This document shows, piece after piece, positions 52,235 through 59,921 of a stretch of DNA of 64,000 bases. Location of the stretch: assembly GCA_009783565.1 (NCBI GenBank), contig WRDF01000009.1, positions 1-64,000 of the forward strand, read 5' to 3'. Source of the DNA: Rikenellaceae bacterium. Lineage in GTDB: Bacteria > Bacteroidota > Bacteroidia > Bacteroidales > Rikenellaceae. Each line of letters opens with the position of its first letter. The stretch's first letter is position 1. The translations under genes and the position numbers were made by a program. The notes under the pieces were generated by a model. That model was not told the origin of the DNA and did no database searches. It saw only the letters and a list, made by a program, of their open reading frames with translations.

Positions 52235-54370
52235 ATGGAAGAAAACAAAAACATCGCGCCTGAGGCCATTGCCGAAGCCGAAACCGTTAACCAACAGCCC
52301 GTAGTGGCCGAAGAAGCTGCCGAGCAGGAACTGAAAGAAGAAGCTCCCGCAACGGAAGCCGTTGCCACAGAGGAAATTAAGGGGGCCGTAGTAGCCGAAA
52401 ACGCCGAACTTCTCGACGCAGCCGTAGATGCCGCAAAAGACGAAGAAGTGAAAAAAGCGGAGAAAAAGCCCGCGAAAAAAGAGACCGCGAAAGCCGAAAC
52501 GCCGAAAGTGAACAACGAAGATTTCGATTGGGCGGCTTTTGAAGAAGATCTGGGAGTATACGGCGGTGACAAGCAAGCCGTTACGGAGGCGTATGACAAG
52601 ACGCTGTCGAACGTTCAGGTGGGCGAAGTCGTAGAGGGCACGGTCATCGGCGTGAACAAGCGCGAAGTGGTTGTCAATATAGGTTACAAGTCGGAAGGTA
52701 TCATACCGGTCGCCGAGTTCCGCTACAACCCCGAACTCGCCGTAGGCGAGAAGGTCGAGGTGTATGTGGAGAGCGCCGAGGATAAGAGGGGACAGCTGCT
52801 GCTGTCGCACAAGAAAGCGCGCCAGCTCAAATCGTGGGATCGCGTGAACCTCGCGTTGGAGAACGACGAGATTATAAAGGGTTACATCAAATGCCGCACG
52901 AAGGGCGGTATGATCGTCGATGTATTCGGCATCGAGGCGTTCCTGCCCGGCTCGCAGATCGACGTGAAGCCTATCCGCGATTACGATATATATGTCGATA
53001 AGACTATGGAATTCAAGGTCGTGAAAATCAACCAGGAATTCCGCAACGTTGTAGTTTCGCACAAAGCTCTCATCGAAGCTGAACTCGAACAGCAGAAGAA
53101 AGAGATCATGTCGAAGCTCGAAAAGGGTCAGATACTCGAAGGGACGGTCAAGAATATCACGTCTTACGGCGTATTCATCGACCTTGGCGGCGTAGACGGT
53201 CTGGTCCATATCACCGACCTGAGCTGGGGCCGCGTGAACCATCCGGAAGAGGTGGTGCAGTTAGACCAGAAGCTCAACGTCGTTATCCTCGATTTCGACG
53301 ATCAGAAGAAGCGTATCGCGCTGGGCCTGAAACAGTTGTCGGCACATCCGTGGGATGCTCTGGCCGAGAATATCAGCGTGGGCGACACGATCAAGGGCCG
53401 CGTCGTGGTGATGGCCGATTATGGCGCATTCGTTGAGGTCGCTCCGGGCGTGGAGGGACTCGTTCACGTGAGCGAAATGTCATGGAGTCAGCATCTGCGT
53501 TCGGCGCAGGACTTCCTGAAAGTCGGCGACGACATCGAGGCTGTGGTTCTCACGCTCGACCGCAACGACCGCAAGATGAGTCTTGGGGTCAAGCAGCTTA
53601 CGCCCGACCCGTGGGCAGCCATCGCGGAGAAGTATCCGAGCGGTTCGCGCCACAATGCGAAAGTGCGCAACTTCACCCACTTCGGAGTATTCGTTGAGCT
53701 CGAAGAGGGCGTGGACGGGCTGATCCATATCTCCGACCTTAGCTGGACTAAGAAAATAAAGCATCCGTCGGAGTTCACGCAAATCGGTGCGCCGATCGAA
53801 GTTCTGGTACTTGAAATCGACAAGGAGAACCGCCGTTTAAGTCTTGGACGCAAGCAGTTGGAGGAGAATCCGTGGAATCAGTTTGAGCATGACTATGCGG
53901 TGGACACTGTCCATGAGGGCACTGTTACGGAGGTCAATGATAAGGGCGCTGTGGTGTCGCTGGGCGAGGATATCGAAGGTTTTGCACCATCGAAGCATAT
54001 CGTGAAAGAAGACGGCACGACGGTCAAAGTGGGCGACAAGCTCGACTTTAAGGTCGTAGAGTTCTCGAAGACCACGAAACGCATCATCCTTTCGCACACG
54101 CGCATCCATAGCGAGGAGCGTCGTGCGGAGGAAACCCGCGAGCGCGGTGAGCGCAAAGCGGCGTCCGATGCCACGAAATCGTCGATCAAGAAACTTAATG
54201 CATCGAGCGAGAAGACGACGCTGGGCGATATTTCGGGCCTTGCAGCTCTGAAAGCGCAGATGGAAGAAGCTGCCGCCGGAAAGTCGAAGAAAAAGACTGC
54301 CGCAGGTGAAGTTTCTCAGGAAGTCGTTGCCGAGAACGAGTCGGCCGTCGAAGCTGCTGCTGAGGAGTAG
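52235..54370 (+). CDS. rpsA: 30S ribosomal protein S1 with an acidic, Ala-rich N-terminal extension
   Basis: A 711-residue S1 protein. From about residue 120 it holds repeated S1/OB domains, seen as GLVHITDLSWGRV, GLVHVSEMSWS and GLIHISDLSWTKK with their closing (R/K)(I/L)SLG(L/R/V)KQL pieces. The first ~95 residues are Ala/Glu/Val-rich with a Lys-rich stretch (EKKPAKKETAKAETPK) and no fold I recognise. The C-terminus (about 640-711) is charged. S1 docks mRNA on the small subunit, which matters in Bacteroidota because their genes rarely use a Shine-Dalgarno sequence. Confidence 0.93.
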   Translation: MEENKNIAPEAIAEAETVNQQPVVAEEAAEQELKEEAPATEAVATEEIKGAVVAENAELLDAAVDAAKDEEVKKAEKKPAKKETAKAETPKVNNEDFDWAAFEEDLGVYGGDKQAVTEAYDKTLSNVQVGEVVEGTVIGVNKREVVVNIGYKSEGIIPVAEFRYNPELAVGEKVEVYVESAEDKRGQLLLSHKKARQLKSWDRVNLALENDEIIKGYIKCRTKGGMIVDVFGIEAFLPGSQIDVKPIRDYDIYVDKTMEFKVVKINQEFRNVVVSHKALIEAELEQQKKEIMSKLEKGQILEGTVKNITSYGVFIDLGGVDGLVHITDLSWGRVNHPEEVVQLDQKLNVVILDFDDQKKRIALGLKQLSAHPWDALAENISVGDTIKGRVVVMADYGAFVEVAPGVEGLVHVSEMSWSQHLRSAQDFLKVGDDIEAVVLTLDRNDRKMSLGVKQLTPDPWAAIAEKYPSGSRHNAKVRNFTHFGVFVELEEGVDGLIHISDLSWTKKIKHPSEFTQIGAPIEVLVLEIDKENRRLSLGRKQLEENPWNQFEHDYAVDTVHEGTVTEVNDKGAVVSLGEDIEGFAPSKHIVKEDGTTVKVGDKLDFKVVEFSKTTKRIILSHTRIHSEERRAEETRERGERKAASDATKSSIKKLNASSEKTTLGDISGLAALKAQMEEAAAGKSKKKTAAGEVSQEVVAENESAVEAAAEE

Positions 54371-54452
54371 GGGTTTATCCGAAGTGTGAAAATGGATTGG
54401 GCGGGGGATGTGTCAGCATCTTTCGCCCTTTTTATTGTCTGATGAATTGTAA

Positions 54453-54484
54453 TCCGGTAGGCCGGAAAACACGCGCACATGTGA
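54453..54484. repeat. CG-alternating intergenic palindrome, single copy
   Basis: CCGGTAGGCCGGAAAACACGCGCACATGTG is a full copy of the dispersed unit in the same orientation as 3934. It runs up to the GTG used as the next gene's start. Confidence 0.65.
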
Positions 54485-55086
54485 AAAAAGAGAAAGTGCA
54501 CGAGGCGGATTATCTCAGCGGAGCGAATCCGGACGAGACGGATTTGTTCGTCGCGGCCTTGTCGGGCGCGTCAGGCAGCGAGATGAAAGCGCATCTCGGG
54601 CGCATGATCGTAGATGGCGGGCTATGGACGCTTGCGATAGACCTTGCGCTTTATGACGATCCGCGTGTGGCTTTCCGCTCGGCATGGGCGCTCGAATGGG
54701 CTTATGAGAACGACCGCAAGGCATTCCTGCCGCATGCAGGGCAATTTCTCGGCAGTTTCGTGCATTCCGCAAGTCCGAGCGTCCACCGCCATTATGCCAA
54801 AATTATCTACGACATGCTGCTTCGTGATGTGCTCACCCCATCGCCCGCGCAAGCCGTGATGATTGCCGAGAGGTCGTTCGACCTGCTTATAGACCCGGCC
54901 GTAAAGCCCGCCGTCAAAGTATGGTGTATGGATATGTTATTCTGGCTCGGTCGGATGCCGTCGGCCGAATCGCTCGGACTGAGCTGGATCAAGGAGCAAT
55001 TACATGAAACACTCCGTCTGATCATGCAGAATGCCCCTTCGAAAGGCATCGCCACCCGCGCCCGCAAGGTGCTCGTGCGCATGTAA
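54481..55086 (+). CDS. Helical repeat (HEAT-like) protein of unknown function
   Basis: A 201-residue protein. The frame is open further upstream (to 54397) but that stretch runs through the repeat, so I choose the GTG at 54481 (VKKEKVHEADYLSG). An ATG at 54442 within the repeat is less likely. The protein is almost all helical, with HEAT-like pairs such as VAFRSAWALEWAYENDRKAFLPHAGQFL and PAVKVWCMDMLFWLGRM. I do not recognise the family. It lies after rpsA by about 110 bases. No catalytic motif is visible. Confidence 0.6.
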   Translation: MKKEKVHEADYLSGANPDETDLFVAALSGASGSEMKAHLGRMIVDGGLWTLAIDLALYDDPRVAFRSAWALEWAYENDRKAFLPHAGQFLGSFVHSASPSVHRHYAKIIYDMLLRDVLTPSPAQAVMIAERSFDLLIDPAVKPAVKVWCMDMLFWLGRMPSAESLGLSWIKEQLHETLRLIMQNAPSKGIATRARKVLVRM

Positions 55087-55104
55087 TTAGGCCGCGTCAA
55101 AGGC

Positions 55105-56286
55105 TTATATCTCCGAGTCGAGCATCAGCAGATAATTCTCTATATCATTGCGCAGGCGCAGATACAACGGACAGTCCTTATAAGCCTCGTTATCGAGCAG
55201 TACGTCGCGCACGTTGCGCAGCGCATTGTTGTAGTTGCTCATCTCGTTCTTCAACGCGATTCCCGTCTTGGTCGAAGTGTTGATACGGATGAGGCTCATC
55301 GTCCGCAGCTGCTCACACACGGCGTTCAGAATCACCATCACCACATTGTCGAGCAGCGTGTGACCCTGAATGTACATATAGGTATCTTCGGGGCGCAGAC
55401 CGCGGTTCACGAGCATCTGCTCGAACATCTCGATCTTTTTGGTCAATTCCAGGTCGGCATAACGGTCATGTAGTATTGCAAGCCACTTTTCGACCTGCCG
55501 CGCAAGCCATTCCAAAGTGCTATGACCGTTATTGTCGGTCTCCAAATAGTTGAGCTTAACTGCATTCTTGAACTCCAACAGCGTGAAGACATTCTCGGTT
55601 TTCAGGAACGCCGAGTAGGCATACCACAGAAAAAGCGGATAGATCGTGCGCGAGTATTCGGTGAGGAAATATTCGAAATCGAAGATACGCGTGTCGTTCT
55701 TCGTCGCTTTCACACAAACGTTGTGCAACGACGGCGCATAGCACACGAAATTCTCCGTCGCGTATGCATACGTATGGAATAACCCCGGCGTGCTGTTCAC
55801 CGTATGCGCCTGGGCGGTGCTGTTGCCGAACAGATAATCGAAATCGCTGTCGACGCACAGCAGCCGGTAGGGCGAATGATTCTCTTCGGGGATCATTTGC
55901 AGGATAACGCGCTTGCCCTTTGCGAGGTCTTCACGCGGCGGCACATTGATCTCGAACGTGTGGTGGTCTGACTCGAAGTCGTCGAAAATCCCGCGCCAGA
56001 ACGCCACGTCCTCATATCCTTCGACAAAAACCTCTACCAGTTTTTTATGCGGATCATGAGGCATCCGGTGCGGCAATTTTTCCAATTGCTCCTCACGAAA
56101 ACGATTCCAGCCCTGATTATTACAGTTTTTCTCGCCGGTGAAGTTTTGGCGGCAATCGCCGTGATGCCCCGCATCGCCATGATGATGCTCATGCTGATGC
56201 ACGCCGTCGTGGTTCTGTCCGCGTTGTCGTCGCTCACGCTTGCATGCCCTCGCCGCATATTCGCGTTGTTTCGTCCTTCTGCTCAT
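55105..56286 (-). CDS. DUF4435 (TOPRIM-like) protein with a basic, His-rich N-terminus
   Basis: A 393-residue protein started at the ATG 56284-56286. The core (about 82-370) matches DUF4435: VEVFVEGYEDVAFWRGIFDDFE contains the first acidic residue, LLCVDSDFDYLFG holds an acidic DxD pair, and helical parts follow. DUF4435 is a TOPRIM-like fold often encoded beside an ATPase of OLD type, but none is next to it here. The first 60 residues are Arg/Lys-rich and then HQHEHHHGDAGHHGDC, a run of His that could bind metal. A longer frame (to 56325) is possible. Confidence 0.75.
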   Translation of the reverse strand: MSRRTKQREYAARACKRERRQRGQNHDGVHQHEHHHGDAGHHGDCRQNFTGEKNCNNQGWNRFREEQLEKLPHRMPHDPHKKLVEVFVEGYEDVAFWRGIFDDFESDHHTFEINVPPREDLAKGKRVILQMIPEENHSPYRLLCVDSDFDYLFGNSTAQAHTVNSTPGLFHTYAYATENFVCYAPSLHNVCVKATKNDTRIFDFEYFLTEYSRTIYPLFLWYAYSAFLKTENVFTLLEFKNAVKLNYLETDNNGHSTLEWLARQVEKWLAILHDRYADLELTKKIEMFEQMLVNRGLRPEDTYMYIQGHTLLDNVVMVILNAVCEQLRTMSLIRINTSTKTGIALKNEMSNYNNALRNVRDVLLDNEAYKDCPLYLRLRNDIENYLLMLDSEI

Positions 56287-56392
56287 TCCTCGCGCATTAC
56301 GAAAGGTTTCTGCAAAGATAGTCAAAGCAAAGATTAATACTTGTTGGTTGTGTTTTTTTCGGTGATTTTAGGTGGCTGATGGGTATTTTAAC

Positions 56393-56441
56393 TATCTTTG
56401 CACTCGCAAAGTAATTTATGCGAGTGCCGCAAGGCACCTTT
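56393..56441. repeat. Promoter box and ~45-bp repeat upstream of tRNA-Pro
   Basis: TATCTTTG (56393-56400) is the -7 box of the tRNA unit. It overlaps the repeat at 56397-56441 (TTTGC-N-GCAAAGT, then ATGCGAGTGCCGCAAGGCAC) that also lies within susD at 34596-34638. It includes two small hairpins. Confidence 0.65.
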
Positions 56442-56457
56442 GCCGTCGATTTTGTTG

Positions 56458-56532
56458 CGGGATGTAGCGCAGTCCGGTTAGCGCGCCACGTTCGGGACGT
56501 GGAGGCCGAAGGTTCGAATCCTTTCATCCCGA
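56458..56532 (+). tRNA. tRNA-Pro (anticodon CGG)
   Basis: The acceptor arm CGGGATG/CATCCCG is perfect. The D-stem is GCGC/GCGC, and the anticodon stem CCACG/CGTGG encloses TTCGGGA, giving CGG. The T-arm is GAAGG/CCTTT with loop TTCGAAT (one G-T pair). The discriminator is A and no CCA is encoded. Confidence 0.95.
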
Positions 56533-56578
56533 CAGGATCGTGGGCGGTTTTTGATGCCGCCCACTTATAGTAGTAAAA

Positions 56579-56665
56579 GGAGAGATGCCGGAGTGGTCGA
56601 TCGGGGCGGTCTCGAAAACCGTTGTACCCTCGCGGGTACCCAGGGTTCGAATCCCTGTCTCTCCG
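56579..56665 (+). tRNA. tRNA-Ser (anticodon CGA)
   Basis: The acceptor arm is GGAGAGA/TCTCTCC. The anticodon stem GCGGT/ACCGT holds the loop CTCGAAA, giving CGA. The long variable arm GTACCCTCGCGGGTAC is typical of serine tRNAs, and the T-arm is CAGGG/CCCTG. The discriminator is G, as usual for serine. It lies 46 bases after tRNA-Pro. Confidence 0.95.
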
Positions 56666-56801
56666 CCGAGTGAAAAGTCAATATGGAGTAAAGCCCTGAA
56701 ATCCAGACGGATTTCAGGGCTTTTTGTTTTCCGGCGGGGCACAAAAAATGGCGTTTTAGAGCGGTTAAAACCTGCAAAATCGGTAACACTTCCGCCGAGT
56801 G
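56662..56801. other. Short direct repeat at the tRNA-Ser 3' end (possible attachment site)
   Basis: TCCGCCGAGTG occurs at 56662-56672, overlapping the last bases of tRNA-Ser, and again at 56791-56801, 120 bases before the integrase-like reading frame. Eleven bases is short, so it is a candidate attachment core only. The bases between hold the terminator at 56690-56725. Confidence 0.35.
56690..56725 (+). terminator. Intrinsic terminator of the tRNA-Pro/tRNA-Ser unit
   Basis: AAAGCCCTGAAATCC pairs with GGATTTCAGGGCTTT around a 4-base loop, with T-runs on both sides. Confidence 0.92.
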
Positions 56802-56920
56802 TAAAACTGTTACTGAATTAGTGATAACTGTTTCTTATTCAACGTTTTGCGTCATTTTTCATAGCGGAGTTTCGGCGGGTAGTTCATACTTTTGAATCAT
56901 TAACTTAAAGCTCAAAAGGT

Positions 56921-57739
56921 ATGAAACGAGTAACTTTCAAAATCCTGTTTTTCGTTCAGAAGACACGGGTCGCTAAGAATGGTGAAGTACCTGTTTTATT
57001 GCGTGTTACGGTAAATGGCAAGCGTGCTGTTTGTTCTCTCAGCCTCAAAGTCCACCCCTCAAAATGGAACGTCGTCGCTGGAAAGTCAATCGGTAACACT
57101 CGCAATGATTATGAACTCAATGCACGGCTCGACACTATTCGCCTACGAGTAATGCAAATTCATCGTCAGATGGAATTGGACGGCGAGTCTACTTCCGCCC
57201 AAAAGGCGATCGACAAGTATCTTGGCAGGAATAAGAAGCCTGCCATCATGTTGCTCGACATTTTTCGTGAACACAATGAGAAATGCCGCAAGCTGTCGAA
57301 TGGTATGTCGCCCGGCACGGTCGAGCGTTACGAAACTTCTTACAAACACACCGCCGCATTTATTGAACTGACATACGGCAAAGAGGACGTCACCGTAGCC
57401 GATGTAGATCACAAATTTATTACGGACTACGAGTATTATCTCAAAACTGAACGCAGATGTAGCCACAATTCGGCAGTGAAGTATCTTAAAAACTTCGGGA
57501 AGATTATCCGCATAGCCCTTGCCAATTGATATATCACTAAAAATCCGTTTGCCAATATTCGGTTCAAACTTGAAGAGGTCGATAGGGACTTCCTTGAAGA
57601 CCACGAAATCCGAGCTGTCATTGACAAGAAGATGGAGAAGGGTCTCAATTTCAGCAGTAAACTCGGCAGTGAGGCTGATTCCGGAGATGAAGAACCGGAT
57701 GAAGACATCTCACCTTCCACAGTTGACGGTGATAACTAA
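56921..57739 (+). pseudogene. Broken tyrosine recombinase (integrase) fragment
   Basis: Codons 1-202 encode the N-terminal arm and core-binding domains of a Bacteroidota integrative-element integrase (KRVTFKILFFVQKTRVAKNGEVPVLLRVTVNGKR; VEVR-like phage SAM part MSPGTVERYETSYKHTAAFIELTYG). A TGA at 57527-57529 stops it at a point where related integrases read on (NPFANIRFKLEEVDRDFLEDHE is coded just after the TGA in the same frame). The frame then continues only to a TAA at 57737-57739, with a non-matching tail, so the catalytic Arg/His/Arg/Tyr domain is absent. Both a nonsense change and a deletion have occurred. Confidence 0.85.
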
Positions 57740-57746
57740 CCGATCC

Positions 57747-57903
57747 GTCCGTAACCGGACAGATTTTTCATTTGCATTCGAGCAAATGGCAAGGTATGTT
57801 TCGCGTTACGCGAAACGTTTTCTGTAACAGAAACCCCCTTGCTGTTTTTTGGGCGGGCAAGATGTGTTTCGTGTTACACGAAACCTTTTCCGTTACCGGA
57901 AAA
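57747..57903. repeat. Array of five small hairpins with GTTAC/GTAAC centres
   Basis: GTCCGTAACCGGAC (57747-57760), GTTTCGCGTTACGCGAAAC (57798-57816), GTTTTCTGTAACAGAAAC (57817-57834), GTTTCGTGTTACACGAAAC (57866-57884) and TTTTCCGTTACCGGAAAA (57886-57903) all share the central GTTAC or its complement, while the arms differ. Such sets lie at transfer origins or are recognised by a relaxase or initiator. It is just upstream of the mobilisation gene at 57968. Confidence 0.7.
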
Positions 57904-57967
57904 CTTTTGCCCTTACAGGAAGCGAACCACCTCCGAAGTCGGTGGTTTTACACTTAAAATTTGTGTT

Positions 57968-58399
57968 ATGAGTGATAATAAAAAGCCTTACAAGCGAGGC
58001 AAAGGCGGACGCCCGCCCAAGAGCGATCCGGCAATAAACTGCCTGATGGTGCGTTTTACCGATGCGGAATATGCCCGCTTCCTTTCGATGTTCGAGCAGT
58101 CGGGTGTCCGATCAAAAGCGCGTTTTATCCTTGCCCGTATCTTCGGCGAGCCGTTTAAGGTGGTAAAAACCGATGCTTCGGTTATTGAGTTTACTTCAAA
58201 GCTGACCGCATTGCACGGTCAAATCCGTTCCGTTGGGATCAATTACAACCAGACTGTAAAATGGCTTCACACCTCTTTCGGCGAGAAAAAAGCTCTGACT
58301 TTGCTCTATAAATTAGAACAGCAGACGATAGAATTGTCGCGGATAGGGCGCGAAGTGTTGCAGTTATGTGAGAAGTTTAAGGCAGGATTTTTGCGATAA
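57968..58399 (+). CDS. Mobilisation accessory protein (MobA/relaxosome type)
   Basis: A 143-residue protein started at the ATG 57968-57970. It has a basic head (KKPYKRGKGGRPPKSDPA) and a ribbon-helix-helix-like start (LMVRFTDAEYARFLSMFEQSGVRSKARFILARIF), then a helical tail with GQIRSVGINYNQTVKWLHTSF, which resembles the NxNQ region of relaxosome accessory proteins of Bacteroidota mobile elements. No relaxase gene follows. Beside the broken integrase it is a piece of a former mobilisable element. Confidence 0.75.
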   Translation: MSDNKKPYKRGKGGRPPKSDPAINCLMVRFTDAEYARFLSMFEQSGVRSKARFILARIFGEPFKVVKTDASVIEFTSKLTALHGQIRSVGINYNQTVKWLHTSFGEKKALTLLYKLEQQTIELSRIGREVLQLCEKFKAGFLR

Positions 58400-58423
58400 A
58401 GGTATCAAACTCCAACTTTTCAC

Positions 58424-58456
58424 TATCTTTGTAGTGCTATTATATTAGTAATAATA
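58424..58456 (+). promoter_or_regulatory. hipBA promoter and candidate operator
   Basis: TATCTTTG (58424-58431) is a -7 box 27 bases before the hipB ATG. TATTAT (58438-58443) and ATAATA (58451-58456) form an inverted repeat over seven bases, where HipB may bind to repress its own operon. Confidence 0.45.
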
Positions 58457-58458
58457 CT

Positions 58459-58794
58459 ATGGAACGCAGTCTAAGCGACAACATATTATCTCTTATAGGG
58501 AATGCCCCCGATTCGATACTTTTAGCTGTTGCTGAGCGGGTTCGCAGCAGGAGGCTCGAACGTAACTGGACGCAAAAATTGCTTGCTTCGAAGGCGGGTA
58601 TGCCTCCTGCCACCTACCGCAGATTCGAATCGAAGGGCGAGGTTTCGCTGCGAGGACTGTTGATGATAGCATTTGCTTTGGGCATGGAAAATAATTTTGC
58701 CGATCTGTTTACGAAGCGATCCTATGAAAACATCGATGAACTGATGGCAGCAGAAAAGACAAAAGAGCGTAAGAGAGGAGGTCGAAATGAATAA
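58459..58794 (+). CDS. hipB: HipB-like antitoxin/repressor
   Basis: A 111-residue protein with a helix-turn-helix of XRE type at about 23-82 (LLAVAERVRSRRLERNWTQKLLASKAGMPPATYRRFESKGEVSLRGLLMIAFALGM). It pairs with HipA, represses the operon and blocks the kinase. The C-terminus is Lys/Arg-rich (AAEKTKERKRGGRNE). Its last eight bases overlap hipA, so the two are translated together. It lies just after the mobile-element remnant. Confidence 0.85.
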   Translation: MERSLSDNILSLIGNAPDSILLAVAERVRSRRLERNWTQKLLASKAGMPPATYRRFESKGEVSLRGLLMIAFALGMENNFADLFTKRSYENIDELMAAEKTKERKRGGRNE

Positions 58795-59893
58795 CGCCCA
58801 ATTATTGGAGGTTTATTTGGCCGCAGAACGTGTGGGACGTATGGCTCTCACCCCTGACGGTTTGTGCGGTTTTGAATACGATGTCCGGTGGCTGCAAGCA
58901 GGGTTTTCCATATCGCCGCTCCATCTGCCGCTGAAGACGGGATTGATCATTGCCAAAAGAGATCCTTTTCAGGGTAATTTCGGAGTATTCGATGACAGTT
59001 TGCCCGATGGTTGGGGTAATTTGCTGCTCGACCGCTTTCTACGGGAGAAGGGCATCGATCCGTACAAATTGACGGTATTGCAGCGGCTCTCGTTGATCGG
59101 TTCAACGGGACGAGGAGCATTGGAGTATCGCCCCGACAGCAGCATGACCGATGGTAATGAACTTCTTGATTTTGACAAATTGGCTGCCGAGGCCGAAAAG
59201 GTGTTGCTAAGGAAAGATACGGGCGACTTGCTCGACATTCTGTACCGCTATGGAGGTTCTTCCGGCGGCGCTCGCCCGAAAGTCTTTGCAAATGTCGACG
59301 GGCGTGAATGGCTCGTGAAGTTCAAATCGACAAACGACCCCGCCGATGTGGGTCGCATAGAATATGAATACTCCCTGCTTGCCAAAGATTGCGGTATTGC
59401 GATGCCTGAAACAAGGCTGTTCGAGGATAAATATTACGGCGTTGTGCGTTTCGATCGTACTCCTACCGGCAAAGTGCATACGGTAAGCGCCGCCGGACTC
59501 CTGCATGCAGACTACCGCATTCCGAGCCTCGATTACTCGATGCTCTTCAAACTCACCCTTCATCTTACCAAGGATATGGAACAGGTTTGTGATATGTTCC
59601 GACTGATGGTGTTCAACGTGCTTATCTCGAACCGTGACGATCACGCAAAAAACTTCTCCTTTCAATATATTGACGGAGAATGGGGGCTCTCTCCCGCATA
59701 CGACCTGTTACCGAGTCCGGGATTTAACGGCTATCATACGACAACGATCAGGGGCAAAGGCGAACCCTCGTTGGTCGATATAATGTTCATTGCCAACGAG
59801 GTCGGTCTGTCGAAGCAGCGGGCACGACAAATCATAGACCTGCTGATCGAAAAATGCAGCGAACGGAAAATGATGAACTATAAATTAAAATGA
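58787..59893 (+). CDS. hipA: HipA-family kinase toxin
   Basis: A 368-residue kinase-like protein. It has the N-terminal subdomain (residues 8-110, GFSISPLHLPL), the Gly-rich segment GGSSGGARPK (156-165), an ATP-site Lys (179) and the catalytic loop FNVLISNRDDHAKNFSFQ (276-293) with Asp284/Asp285 and Asn289, and LSPAYDLLPS (301-310) as the DFG-like part. E. coli HipA phosphorylates glutamyl-tRNA synthetase and induces persistence. The target here is not known. All key residues are present, so it should be active. Confidence 0.88.
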   Translation: MNNAQLLEVYLAAERVGRMALTPDGLCGFEYDVRWLQAGFSISPLHLPLKTGLIIAKRDPFQGNFGVFDDSLPDGWGNLLLDRFLREKGIDPYKLTVLQRLSLIGSTGRGALEYRPDSSMTDGNELLDFDKLAAEAEKVLLRKDTGDLLDILYRYGGSSGGARPKVFANVDGREWLVKFKSTNDPADVGRIEYEYSLLAKDCGIAMPETRLFEDKYYGVVRFDRTPTGKVHTVSAAGLLHADYRIPSLDYSMLFKLTLHLTKDMEQVCDMFRLMVFNVLISNRDDHAKNFSFQYIDGEWGLSPAYDLLPSPGFNGYHTTTIRGKGEPSLVDIMFIANEVGLSKQRARQIIDLLIEKCSERKMMNYKLK

Positions 59894-59921
59894 ATACATT
59901 GACATAAATAATACAAATAAC

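Noticed and set aside
56047-56337. 96-codon hydrophobic frame opposite the DUF4435 N-terminus
   Set aside because: The hydrophobicity comes from reading Arg/His codons backwards. No promoter or neighbour supports it.
57772-57957. Short peptides encoded across the hairpin array
   Set aside because: The palindromes dictate the codons, the two overlapping frames give unrelated peptides, and no family is visible. A structural role is more likely.
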